Numbered from the stretch's first letter, positions 1 to 7,165 are shown. The stretch is DNA of 14,501 nt from CAYLNH01 sp964384625 (GCA_964384625.1 CAYLNH010000177.1:1-14501), one strand, 5' to 3'. Numbers and translations: made by a program. Notes: generated by a model not told the origin, from the letters alone.

Positions 1-335
1 TATCTAATTGAGCGACAATAGTTTACAGTTGTCAACCTTTAAACACGCACTCAAAAGTGATAAATATATTATCGCATGAAAAGATAGTTGTCAATCTCAT
101 CTGCCAGTCGTCCATGTTGCAGCCGGTTGCTCATTGTGGTGTTGTTTGCAGGCAGCTGGCTCGTGCAGGGACAAACACCCGATGATGTTCGCTGCGCCGG
201 CCGTAATCGGTGCCGATAGGCGAAATCAACGCCGCTGTGCTGATCAAAGAAGTAACCGAAACGCGGCACAACCAACCACTCGGTTAGATTAAGCCCGGTC
301 TCATCCTCGGCTGGCCGCGACTCGTCACTCCGCCG
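1..335. other. AT-rich flank with no confident gene
   Basis: This stretch lies downstream of the sulfatase stop. The first 100 bases are clearly AT-rich compared with the rest of the window. The 9-mer AGTTGTCAA occurs twice in the same orientation, at 27-35 and 86-94. On the minus strand the sulfatase frame stays open past its TGA stop for about 88 further codons, to a stop at 69-71. That translation matches no family I recognise and has no ribosome-binding site of its own. I see no RNA gene and no convincing terminator here. Confidence 0.5.
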
Positions 336-1763
336 TCACGACCGGGGGAAATGGTTCCGTCGGCCGTTGGCTTTTGGGCCGGCCCAATAGATCTGCCCGA
401 GACCGGTGACGCCTTCGTGACGGCCGTCGAGAGCCGGATCGGTGTACGTCGCAAACCAGGTCTCAAGCTTGGCGCGCATCTCCTGCACGCGATCCGCCTG
501 GGCCGGCAACTCCACCAGGTTAAAGCGCTCATCCGGATCGCTTTTCAGATCGTATAGTTCGTGCGGGCCGTAGGGATAGCGATGCACGTATTTCCAGTCT
601 TCAGTACGAATCATGCGGACCGGACCGTATTCGTCGTAGATCACCACGTCGTCGCGCACCGATGCTTTGGCGCCTTCAAGGATGGGCAGAAAACTTATGC
701 CCGGTAGTGCGTCGGCGTTCGGATTTTTCTGATCGACCACATCGAGGAAGGTCGGCATGATGTCGTAGTGGCTCAGCATCGCGTCACTCACTTGTTCCGG
801 TTCCACCACGCGCGGCCAACTGATCAGCGTCGGGACCTTGACGGAGCTGTCGTACATGTTTTGCGGGAACGTACCGTTGCCTTTGCCGTAGATCCCGTGG
901 TGGCCCATGTTCATGCCGTTGTCCGCGGTGAACAGAATCAGGGTGTCCTCGCGCAATCCCTTTTCCTCAAGCCAATCCAGCACGCGGCCGATGTTGCGAT
1001 CCATTTCGGTGATCGCCGTAAAATAGCCGCTCAAGTGCGAACGCCGATGCTCCGGTGACTTCGGCCAGAGACCATTGCCGACCCAAGGGTGTCTCTGTTC
1101 GATCGGAGTCGAGTTGAACGGACAGTTGTCGTAGTAGTCACTGTACGTTTCTGCGGGATGGTTCTCGCGGTTCCACGGCGAGTGCGGCGCAGTGTAATGC
1201 ACGCCCAGATAGAATGGCTGCTCGCCATCCAACGAGTTAAGAAATTCCAGGGCGTGATCGGTGATCACATCGGTCACGTAGTTCTCTTCTTCGTACACCT
1301 CGTCCCCACGAACCATCGGCGCGTTGTAATACGGCCCGCCGCCTTTGGCGTGGACGTTCCAGTAGTCGTATGACTTCTGCACGGTATGACAGGCACCCAG
1401 ATGCCACTTGCCGCTGAGCCCGCAGGTGTAGCCCGCCTGCGCCAGGAAGTCCGTATAGCTGGCCTGCCCGGCGAGGTACTCGATCTCCTCGCCCTTGCCC
1501 TCCGGTTCGTACTTCTCGCTCGTAGTGTCACCGGCCCGCAGCCAGTCGTGCACGCCGTGTTGCGACGGGATCCGGCCGGTCACGATCGACGCGCGCGCCG
1601 GCGAACACACGGGGGACGCACAGAAAAAGTTCGTGAACCGCACACCGCTTTGTGCCAGCCGGTCGAGGTTTGGGGTGCGCAGTTCCGGGTTGCCGGCGCA
1701 GCCCATGGCCCAGGCCCCCTGGTCGTCACTGAGAAAAACGATGATGTTCGGTTTCGCTGCCAT
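336..1763 (-). CDS. Type-I (formylglycine) sulfatase, no signal peptide
   Basis: A 475-residue arylsulfatase-superfamily protein that hydrolyses sulfate esters, probably on a sugar or glycan fragment. Visible hallmarks: the N-terminal metal-binding DDQ (13-15), the CSPAR signature with Cys53 as the residue converted to formylglycine, GKWHLG (118-123, Lys119 and His121), a HYTAPHSPW segment, and TADNG (Asp281, Asn282) closing the calcium site. Length is normal for family S1. I place the start at 1763 because AAAGGAA lies about 10 bases upstream and the protein then begins MAAKPNIIVFLSDDQ. A longer in-frame ATG at 1823 would put a strong palindrome inside the coding region and has no obvious Shine-Dalgarno sequence. 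No secretion signal is visible, so it may act in the cytoplasm on imported fragments. A formylglycine-generating or anSME enzyme must be encoded elsewhere. It is divergent from the AraC-type gene, which is the likely regulator. The exact substrate cannot be read from the sequence. Confidence 0.93.
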   Translation of the reverse strand: MAAKPNIIVFLSDDQGAWAMGCAGNPELRTPNLDRLAQSGVRFTNFFCASPVCSPARASIVTGRIPSQHGVHDWLRAGDTTSEKYEPEGKGEEIEYLAGQASYTDFLAQAGYTCGLSGKWHLGACHTVQKSYDYWNVHAKGGGPYYNAPMVRGDEVYEEENYVTDVITDHALEFLNSLDGEQPFYLGVHYTAPHSPWNRENHPAETYSDYYDNCPFNSTPIEQRHPWVGNGLWPKSPEHRRSHLSGYFTAITEMDRNIGRVLDWLEEKGLREDTLILFTADNGMNMGHHGIYGKGNGTFPQNMYDSSVKVPTLISWPRVVEPEQVSDAMLSHYDIMPTFLDVVDQKNPNADALPGISFLPILEGAKASVRDDVVIYDEYGPVRMIRTEDWKYVHRYPYGPHELYDLKSDPDERFNLVELPAQADRVQEMRAKLETWFATYTDPALDGRHEGVTGLGQIYWAGPKANGRRNHFPRS

Positions 1764-1804
1764 TCTGTACCTGTTCCTTTCTGCAACACACTTGTTCAAT
1801 GTAT

Positions 1805-1824
1805 CATGAGCATCTCTGCTCATG
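1805..1824. promoter_or_regulatory. 20-bp palindrome, candidate operator for the sulfatase
   Basis: CATGAGCA (1805-1812) and TGCTCATG (1817-1824) are perfect 8-bp inverted arms around TCTC. The palindrome lies 42 to 61 bases upstream of the preferred sulfatase start. On the minus strand it fills most of the spacer between a weak -35-like CGGACA (plus 1823-1828) and a weak -10-like GATACA (plus 1800-1805). A repressor site is plausible. The bound protein is unknown, since AraC-type proteins more often bind direct repeats. Confidence 0.45.
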
Positions 1825-1889
1825 TCCGAAACGCAAGGAGAGGCGCCGGTGATATATGAAGATCTCCCTGCCGGTTGATTTATTGTATT

Positions 1890-1985
1890 TGATCAGTCCT
1901 CTATTTTGGTTGAACTATACTATTGCGTGGACCAAAGTATCTATCCATACGATGACTGATCAAAAACATATTGAATCTGATCAGA
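1890..1985. repeat. Three TGATCA motifs around the AraC-type gene start
   Basis: TGATCA occurs at 1890-1895, 1957-1962 and 1978-1983. The first and second form the 8-bp inverted pair TGATCAGT / ACTGATCA. The second and third share CTGATCA as a direct repeat exactly 21 bp apart, the two-turn spacing often used by AraC-family activators. The third is also the core of the palindrome TCTGATCAGA (1976-1985). Two copies lie just inside the coding region, so autoregulation is possible but not shown. Confidence 0.25.
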
Positions 1986-2785
1986 CCTTGAACTGGCACC
2001 GGCTGCTCTCCGGAGGGGAGCCATCCGGAATCCTCGCCGGTGGAATCACCACTCGGCGGCCGGGGGACCGGCGGCGGCGGGACGCGACAGACATCTTCGT
2101 GCTGGGCTATGTGATGGAAGGCACCGGGACGTTCACGATTGCCGGCCGATCATTCACACTTGGACCGGGAGATGTCTTCCAGCGCTACCCGGGGCTGCCC
2201 AACCGGCTGCAGTGCGATCGTGGTGCCTGGACGCATTACTGGCTGCGCCTGGACAGCGCGCTGATGACACGCCTGGGCGAGTTGGGCTGCGTCAATCCGA
2301 CGCAGGGAGTCCTGCGCCCGGGGTTGCAAGAAGGCTTGATCGCACAGTTCGATGCGTATTTCGCGGAGGCCGTCGCGGCAACCGATCAGGAACTCCCGCG
2401 CATCCTGTTGAATGGTGTCGATCTGGTGCAGGCGGTCTACGCCAGGCATCGGGCCGTCACCGGCAACCCCATGCCGCTGGCGGAACAGATGATCGCCCGC
2501 CTCACCCAGGACCTGACGTATCGTGGTTCACTCGAGGACCTCTTCGCCGACCTGCCGGCGAGCTACTCGAAGCTGCGCCGGATGTTCCGACAGGAAATGG
2601 GAACGAGTCCGGGCGAATATCGCATCCGATGCCGCGTTGAACGCGCCTGCAGCCTGCTGCTCGCGCCGGACGCCTCGGTCAGCGGCGTGGCGGCGGCCCT
2701 GGCCTATCCGAACCCCTACGTGTTCTCAGCGCAATTCAAGCAAGTCGTCGGCCTGAGTCCGAAGGCCTTCATGGCACAGCGCTAA
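1952..2785 (+). CDS. AraC-family transcriptional regulator
   Basis: A 277-residue one-component regulator. The N-terminal half holds a cupin-like ligand domain, with YVMEGTGTFTIAG and GPGDVF strands and a WTHYWLRLD segment like those of AraC-type sugar sensors. The last 100 residues form the double helix-turn-helix: SLEDLFADL...YSKLRRMFRQEMG, then SPGEYRIRCRVERACSLL and a second HTH ending NPYVFSAQFKQVVGLSPKAF. I prefer ATG 1952 (MTDQKHIESD). The in-frame ATG at 1856 has AAGGAGAGG 12 bases or more upstream, but it would add 32 residues with a hydrophobic LLYLISPLFWL run atypical of this family and encoded by unusually AT-rich DNA. The 1952 start has no clear Shine-Dalgarno sequence, so it stays uncertain. 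Its divergent position makes the sulfatase its most likely target, and the downstream racemase may be another. Confidence 0.92.
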   Translation: MTDQKHIESDQTLNWHRLLSGGEPSGILAGGITTRRPGDRRRRDATDIFVLGYVMEGTGTFTIAGRSFTLGPGDVFQRYPGLPNRLQCDRGAWTHYWLRLDSALMTRLGELGCVNPTQGVLRPGLQEGLIAQFDAYFAEAVAATDQELPRILLNGVDLVQAVYARHRAVTGNPMPLAEQMIARLTQDLTYRGSLEDLFADLPASYSKLRRMFRQEMGTSPGEYRIRCRVERACSLLLAPDASVSGVAAALAYPNPYVFSAQFKQVVGLSPKAFMAQR

Positions 2786-2839
2786 CTAGCCTCACCTGCC
2801 GCGAAAAGGGTGCGAGGTGTAGCCTGGGCGACCACTGCT

Positions 2840-2860
2840 CCAGCAGGTCAAGCCTGCTGG
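2840..2860. terminator. Stem-loop after the AraC-type gene, terminator-like without a T-run
   Basis: CCAGCAGG (2840-2847) and CCTGCTGG (2853-2860) form a perfect 8-bp stem with a 5-base loop, 55 bases after the AraC-type stop codon and about 100 bases before the racemase start. No T-run follows, so it is not a classical intrinsic terminator. It could be an attenuator, a processing stem or a binding site. The rest of the 2786-2961 gap shows nothing I can name. Confidence 0.3.
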
Positions 2861-2961
2861 CGGCAGCAGAGCAGCACGCGGGGGCCACTCCCCATGACTG
2901 ACGCATTACTGCGGAAGCTCAATCGGACTGGATCTTTCGCGCGGAACGGTCATACTGGGGA

Positions 2962-4260
2962 ATGCAGATCAAGTCAAGATACGGCGACCGATTTCTGACG
3001 CTGGACGTGCCGGCTGGGAGCATCGTCTACGAACCCGGGTTGCCTGCGGCAACGGAAGCGGCGGCCGCCATCGTTCTGCGGGCCTGCGAATCGCCTTGCG
3101 GCTCGGACCCGCTGACGGACTGCCTGGCGGCCCGCCGCCCGGAAAGCGTCTGCCTGGTGGTCTCGGACATCACACGACCGATTCCGTACACGTCCTTTCT
3201 GCCCCAGTTTCTGGCGGTGGTGGAGGCGGCCGGCATTGCCCGCGACGCGATCACAATCCTCATTGCCACCGGCATGCATCGGCCGTCGACGCCGGACGAG
3301 CGCCGCCGGATGTTCGGTGACGACGTCTGCCGGTGCTACCGCATCGTCGGCCACGAAGCGGACAACGAGGAAGACCTGGTCGCCCTGGACAGCCCGACGG
3401 TATCCGGGGCCCGGGTCCGGGTAAACCGGCACTATGTGCAGGCGGACTTCAAAATCCTGACCGGCCTGGTGGAACCGCACTTCATGGCCGGCTTTTCCGG
3501 CGGCCGCAAAGCGGTGTGCCCGGGGCTGGTGGATCTGCAGACCATCCGCAACTTTCATGGGCACCAGTTTCTTGGGGCGCCGGCGGCGCGCAACCTGAAT
3601 CTCCACAACAACCCGTGCCACGACGAAGCCGAATCCGTCGCCCGGATCGCGGGCGTCGATTTCACGGTCAACGTCATTCTCAGCGATGACCGCCGGGTGG
3701 TCAACGCCTTTGCCGGCGACCTGGTTGCGGCGCACGCAGCCGCGGTCGAAAAGGCCCGGGAGTACACCGGCGTCGCCGTTAGCCGGGAAGCCGACCTGGT
3801 GGTAACCGGTTGCGGCGGGGCCCCGCTGGACACCACCTTCTATCAGTGTGTCAAAGGCATTGTCTCCTGCCTGCCGGCGGTCAGGGAAGGCGGCCGCATT
3901 CTGGCCTTCGGCAGCTGCCGCGAAGGCATTGGTTCGGCCGCCTACGCCGAGCTCATGAAACGCTATCAACACGACCACCACGAGTTTCTGCGCGACATCT
4001 CGGCGCCGAACGTGTTCACCAAAGACCAATGGCAGCTGCAGATGCAGTGCCGGGCGCTGCACAAGGTCGGCCGGAATCGGCTGTTCTTTGCGACCGACGC
4101 CTTCGACGTACCCACCGCTTCCGGCCTGTCCGTGGTGCCGGTGGTCCTGCAAGCCGATGCGGTGGAGGCCGACCTGAACCGCAAACTTGCCGGCCTCGCC
4201 GAAACCAGCGAGATCGTCGCGGTCATCCCGGACGGCCCCTACTGCGCGCCGTACTGCTGA
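2962..4260 (+). CDS. larA: LarA-family nickel-dependent 2-hydroxyacid racemase/epimerase
   Basis: A 432-residue member of the lactate racemase (LarA) family. It uses the nickel-pincer nucleotide to invert a 2-hydroxy-acid centre by hydride transfer. The nucleotide-site motif SDITRP is at 68-73. The residues of the Lactobacillus enzyme recur in order: His106 in GMHRPST, His173 in EPHFMAGFSGG, Lys183 in GGRKAV (the lysine that carries the cofactor) and His199 in NFHGHQF. They sit within two positions of the classic numbering (108, 174, 184, 200), and the length is typical. The start at 2962 gives the usual MQIKSRYGD...LDVP N-terminus, although the only purine-rich stretch (GGGGA) abuts the ATG. 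No larB, larC or larE cofactor gene is in the window. LarA homologues act on several hydroxy acids, so the substrate here may be an aldonate or another hydroxy acid released by this pathway rather than lactate. The gene symbol is by family only. Confidence 0.93.
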   Translation: MQIKSRYGDRFLTLDVPAGSIVYEPGLPAATEAAAAIVLRACESPCGSDPLTDCLAARRPESVCLVVSDITRPIPYTSFLPQFLAVVEAAGIARDAITILIATGMHRPSTPDERRRMFGDDVCRCYRIVGHEADNEEDLVALDSPTVSGARVRVNRHYVQADFKILTGLVEPHFMAGFSGGRKAVCPGLVDLQTIRNFHGHQFLGAPAARNLNLHNNPCHDEAESVARIAGVDFTVNVILSDDRRVVNAFAGDLVAAHAAAVEKAREYTGVAVSREADLVVTGCGGAPLDTTFYQCVKGIVSCLPAVREGGRILAFGSCREGIGSAAYAELMKRYQHDHHEFLRDISAPNVFTKDQWQLQMQCRALHKVGRNRLFFATDAFDVPTASGLSVVPVVLQADAVEADLNRKLAGLAETSEIVAVIPDGPYCAPYC

Positions 4261-4337
4261 CCGCCCGGCCTCGCCCCGGACCAGGCGGAAGCAGCCGAAG
4301 CCCCCCACGCCGACGCCGAGATTCCCCCGACAACCCC

Positions 4338-4366
4338 TTGACATCCCCGGCGTTTTGCCTTACCCT
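4338..4366 (+). promoter_or_regulatory. Sigma-70-like promoter of the regulator-pseudopilin-lyase operon
   Basis: A consensus -35 box TTGACA (4338-4343) is followed after 17 bases by TACCCT (4361-4366) in the -10 position. The -10 match is weak, but spacing and distance to the start codon at 4399 fit. The -10 overlaps the left arm of the inverted repeat at 4360-4395, a layout typical of repressor-controlled promoters. Confidence 0.55.
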
Positions 4367-4395
4367 ACACATAGACACAACAACACGTAGGGTAA
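4360..4395. promoter_or_regulatory. 9-bp inverted repeat over the -10 region and Shine-Dalgarno, candidate autoregulatory operator
   Basis: TTACCCTAC (4360-4368) and GTAGGGTAA (4387-4395) are perfect inverted arms separated by 18 bases, with centres 27 bp apart. The left arm covers the predicted -10. The right arm contains the AGGG used as the Shine-Dalgarno of the regulator start at 4399. A dimeric GntR-type protein bound here would block its own operon. If transcription began upstream of the left arm, the same repeat could fold in RNA and hide the Shine-Dalgarno. Confidence 0.55.
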
Positions 4396-4398
4396 AAC

Positions 4399-5511
4399 AT
4401 GAACCGGCCGCGATATCAGGGGTATCGGCAGATCGCCGCCGCGCTGCGCGCGGAATTCCTGCAGGGACCATGGCAGCCCGGCCGCCGGGCGCCGACGCAT
4501 GCCGCTCTGCAGACGCGCTTCGGGACGACCCGGGTGACCATTCAGCGCGCCATGGATCTGCTCGTCGAACAGGGGTTTATCGAAACCCGGCCGAAAGCCG
4601 GCAGCTATCTTTGCGACCGGCCGCCGGCCGCCTGCCGCTATGCCCTGGCCTTTCCGGGGCATCCGGAACGTCCGAAGGACTGGCATTGGACCCGCAACTA
4701 TGTGGCCCAGTATGTCGCGGCCGAAACCGTCGGCCCGGCGTTGAACTGTGTCATTGAGCCGTACTTCGACCTGGCGGCGCGCAACGGGCACCTGGACCAG
4801 CTCGAAGCGGACCTTGCCGATCATTGCCTGGGCGGGGTGATCTTTGCGTATTCCCCGCATGAACTGCGTTCGACGTCGTTGCTGCGGTCGCCGTCGGTGC
4901 CGTGTTTCTTTCCGCGCCATGATCTGGTGGATGAGCGCCGGGCGCCGGTTGTCACGACGGAAGGCTTCATGGACCGCGCCTGGGACCTGCTGCAGGAACG
5001 CGGGATTCAGACGGCCGGCGTTTTGACCTTGCCGGTGATGGACCCGGAGGAGTTTCCGGCGGCGGCCTCGGCCCGGGGCATCGAGTGCCGGCCGGAATGG
5101 GTGCAGGCAGCAACGGCGTATCGCCCGCAATGGGTGCGCCACAGTGTCCGCAACCTGCTGCAGATGCCGGGCAACCGACCCGCGGCCCTGCTGATCTGCG
5201 ACGACCATCTGGTCGAAGCTGCGGCGGAAGTGATTGCCGGCCTGGACACCGATACGACCCGGGACCTCCTGGTAGTCGGCCAATGGAATTTCCCGTTGCC
5301 GTACGACGGCCCGCTGCCGCTGGAACTGCTTGGCCCGAACGCCGAGGACTACCTGCGCCGGGGCATCGAATGGTTTCGAGACGGCAGGAAGACCAGTGTT
5401 TCCATTTCGCTGCGGCACGTTCGGGTCAGCCCGAACAAGCCGGGCGTTGACGCCCCGGCGGTCCGGGCGTACCGCCGCATTCAAGAGCTCATTCGCGAGG
5501 GAAGAACATGA
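4399..5511 (+). CDS. GntR-type winged-helix regulator with LacI-like sugar-sensing domain
   Basis: A 370-residue regulator. Residues about 8-72 form a GntR-type winged helix-turn-helix (YRQIAAALRAEFLQG...RAPTHAALQTRFGTTRVTIQRAMDLL...GFIETRPKAGSYL). Residues about 80-350 look like a LacI/periplasmic-binding-protein type sensor, with segments such as GGVIFAYSP, AALLICDDHLVEAAAEVI and LLVVGQWNFPL. This architecture is common upstream of glycan genes in Lentisphaerota-type genomes. AGGG lies six bases before the ATG. The stop codon overlaps the next start as ATGA, so regulator and pseudopilin are translationally coupled. It most likely represses its own operon until a sugar released by the lyase binds. 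The ligand cannot be inferred. Confidence 0.9.
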   Translation: MNRPRYQGYRQIAAALRAEFLQGPWQPGRRAPTHAALQTRFGTTRVTIQRAMDLLVEQGFIETRPKAGSYLCDRPPAACRYALAFPGHPERPKDWHWTRNYVAQYVAAETVGPALNCVIEPYFDLAARNGHLDQLEADLADHCLGGVIFAYSPHELRSTSLLRSPSVPCFFPRHDLVDERRAPVVTTEGFMDRAWDLLQERGIQTAGVLTLPVMDPEEFPAAASARGIECRPEWVQAATAYRPQWVRHSVRNLLQMPGNRPAALLICDDHLVEAAAEVIAGLDTDTTRDLLVVGQWNFPLPYDGPLPLELLGPNAEDYLRRGIEWFRDGRKTSVSISLRHVRVSPNKPGVDAPAVRAYRRIQELIREGRT

Positions 5512-6380
5512 AAGACAGACAGCCTGCATTCTCCTTGATCCAGCGTCCGGCGCCATCCCGGGCGGGACGCTCGATGCGGTTCACCCTGATTGAACTGCTG
5601 GTCGTGGTGTCGATCATCGCGATTCTGGCGGCAATGCTGCTCCCGGTACTCAGCAAGGCCCGGGACCTGGCCAAGACCGCCGTTTGCCTGAACAACCAGA
5701 AACAGACCTACCTGGCCCTCGCCGTGTATGCCGACGACTATGAGGATTACGCGGCAACCAGCACGCCGGCCGCCGGCTGGAATCCCAAGCCGAAGGCCGG
5801 CGATCAGCAGGGCAAGGGCTACGACAGCTTTCAACTGATGATCGGATTGAACTACACCGTAGCTGCGAGCAGCCAGTGCACCAGTTCGCTGGCGGCCTAC
5901 GCGGATCGCTTCACGCAACAGAAGGAGCAGCCCTGGTTCCATTATAACGGCCCGAGTTCCAGTGCCCGCGCCATCAACGAATGGGGCCACAACTCAAACC
6001 TCTACCATCCGACCGCCGCGTTGAACCTTGGCTGGCACCGTTTTCGCTGGGGCAGTTGGTCAACCCTCGGGGTCAGCCTGAAGGACAATGGCCCGGCGAT
6101 CCGACGGGTTGCCGACGGCACCGGCGAGATCAGCGCCTGCAACGTCAGCGGCTTCGGCTTTCCGTCACGCCGTGCCATGATTGTCTGCCCGAATTCGATG
6201 TACAGCCCGCCGTCGTGGCCGGACGAGTTAGCGGCCTGGGAACCGCACGACGGCCAGCCGATGAACTCGAGTTTCAGCGCGACCAAGTTCTCGCGCGTCC
6301 AGAGCGGACCGGTTTCCACACCGATCTTCCGCCGCAATGTCTGTTACACCGACGGCAGCGCTGAAAAGGTATTTTACTGA
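5508..6380 (+). CDS. Type II secretion/type IV-pilus-like pseudopilin, first of a tandem pair
   Basis: A 290-residue protein with a prepilin N-terminus: leader, then FTLIELLVVVSIIAILAAMLLPVLSKA from about residue 25, including the conserved Glu at +5 and one hydrophobic helix that would anchor it in the inner membrane until assembly. A Cys-Leu-Asn-Asn segment and YADDYEDY follow, and the C-terminus ends in NVCYTDGSAEKVF, the DGS signature of the DUF1559-like pseudopilins abundant in Planctomycetes and Lentisphaerae. The start at 5508 overlaps the regulator stop (ATGA) and has GAGGGAAG upstream, which gives a long 23-24 residue leader. An alternative ATG at 5574 would leave only Met-Arg before the cleavage site. 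The residue at -1 is Arg rather than the usual Gly. No pilin assembly gene is nearby, so it would depend on machinery encoded elsewhere. Confidence 0.88.
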   Translation: MKDRQPAFSLIQRPAPSRAGRSMRFTLIELLVVVSIIAILAAMLLPVLSKARDLAKTAVCLNNQKQTYLALAVYADDYEDYAATSTPAAGWNPKPKAGDQQGKGYDSFQLMIGLNYTVAASSQCTSSLAAYADRFTQQKEQPWFHYNGPSSSARAINEWGHNSNLYHPTAALNLGWHRFRWGSWSTLGVSLKDNGPAIRRVADGTGEISACNVSGFGFPSRRAMIVCPNSMYSPPSWPDELAAWEPHDGQPMNSSFSATKFSRVQSGPVSTPIFRRNVCYTDGSAEKVFY

Positions 6381-7165
6381 TGCAAGAGCAGCGTCCCTTC
6401 ACCTTGATTGAGTTGTTGGTCGTGGTTGCGATCATCGCGATTCTGGCGGCCCTGTTGCTGCCGGTCTTATCGCGGACGCGGGCAATGGCGATCCGCAGCA
6501 CGTGCATGAGCAATGAACGCCAGCTCTACCTTGGACTGGCGATGTACGCCAATGACCAGGCCGGCTACATCCCGCCGGCCGGCATTGCGGACCTGCCGAA
6601 CCGGATTCACCACACGTCCAACAATTACTGGGGCGAACCGGTGACATCCGATCTGCGCGGCATGGCCGAATACTGGCCGGGCACGCTGGCGGTCTGCCCC
6701 GGATTCGCCAACGGCCGGAACTACGGTGATCGGTCCTGGCGCAACAGCCGGATGAACTGGACGATGCCGGGCAGCGGCGGCATCGGCGGGGCGGCCCATG
6801 GCAGTCGGAACTATCTCGGCTACTACTATATCCAGGGCGACCATATCGTCTGGGAACAGCGCTACGGCAAATACCGCGGCATGAACACACTGAAGATGGG
6901 CCGCGACTATCCGTGCAACCATCAGCCGAGGGGGGAGTTCAACCGGCGCGTGTTACTGCACTGTCTGTCCTACAACGGTGCGCAGATCACACCCTACTGG
7001 CAGCCGCTGCCGACCGTGCTGCAGTACCCGTGGGTCAGCTTTCCCCATGAACCCGGCCGCCCGCAAGGCGTCAACATGACCGCCGGCGACGGCAGCACGA
7101 CCTGGATGGGGATCGAATCGATGCGCTACCAATACAACGGCTGGACAACGCTGCACCTGCTGTAG
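6380..7165 (+). CDS. Pseudopilin, second of a tandem pair
   Basis: A 261-residue paralogue of the preceding gene, starting within the overlapping TGATG at its stop codon, so the two are translationally coupled. It has a short leader (MQEQRP) and then FTLIELLVVVAIIAILAALLLPVLSRT, a Cys-Met-Ser-Asn segment, LAMYANDQAGYIPPA and a C-terminal NMTAGDGSTTWMG that matches the DGS ending of DUF1559-like proteins. The residue at -1 is Pro, unusual for a prepilin peptidase site, which normally has Gly. The N-terminal coding sequences of the two pseudopilins share an identical 22-bp block (5611-5632 and 6429-6450), which suggests tandem duplication, while the C-terminal halves are very different. Role inferred as a secreted or envelope pseudopilin tied to glycan use. 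Confidence 0.88.
   Translation: MQEQRPFTLIELLVVVAIIAILAALLLPVLSRTRAMAIRSTCMSNERQLYLGLAMYANDQAGYIPPAGIADLPNRIHHTSNNYWGEPVTSDLRGMAEYWPGTLAVCPGFANGRNYGDRSWRNSRMNWTMPGSGGIGGAAHGSRNYLGYYYIQGDHIVWEQRYGKYRGMNTLKMGRDYPCNHQPRGEFNRRVLLHCLSYNGAQITPYWQPLPTVLQYPWVSFPHEPGRPQGVNMTAGDGSTTWMGIESMRYQYNGWTTLHLL

Noticed and set aside
1764..1823. Longer sulfatase start at 1823
   Set aside because: It lacks a clear Shine-Dalgarno and overlaps the 20-bp palindrome, whereas 1763 has AAAGGAA at good spacing and the expected N-terminus.
1856..1951. AraC-type start at 1856 with AAGGAGAGG upstream
   Set aside because: It is possible, but the added 32 residues are hydrophobic, atypical for the family and AT-rich in coding. 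I kept 1952 and flagged the doubt.
2974..5556. Minus-strand open frames of 456 and 398 codons opposite larA and the first GntR-type regulator
   Set aside because: They have no recognisable domains or ribosome-binding sites, and they run across two genes and the promoter region on the other strand.
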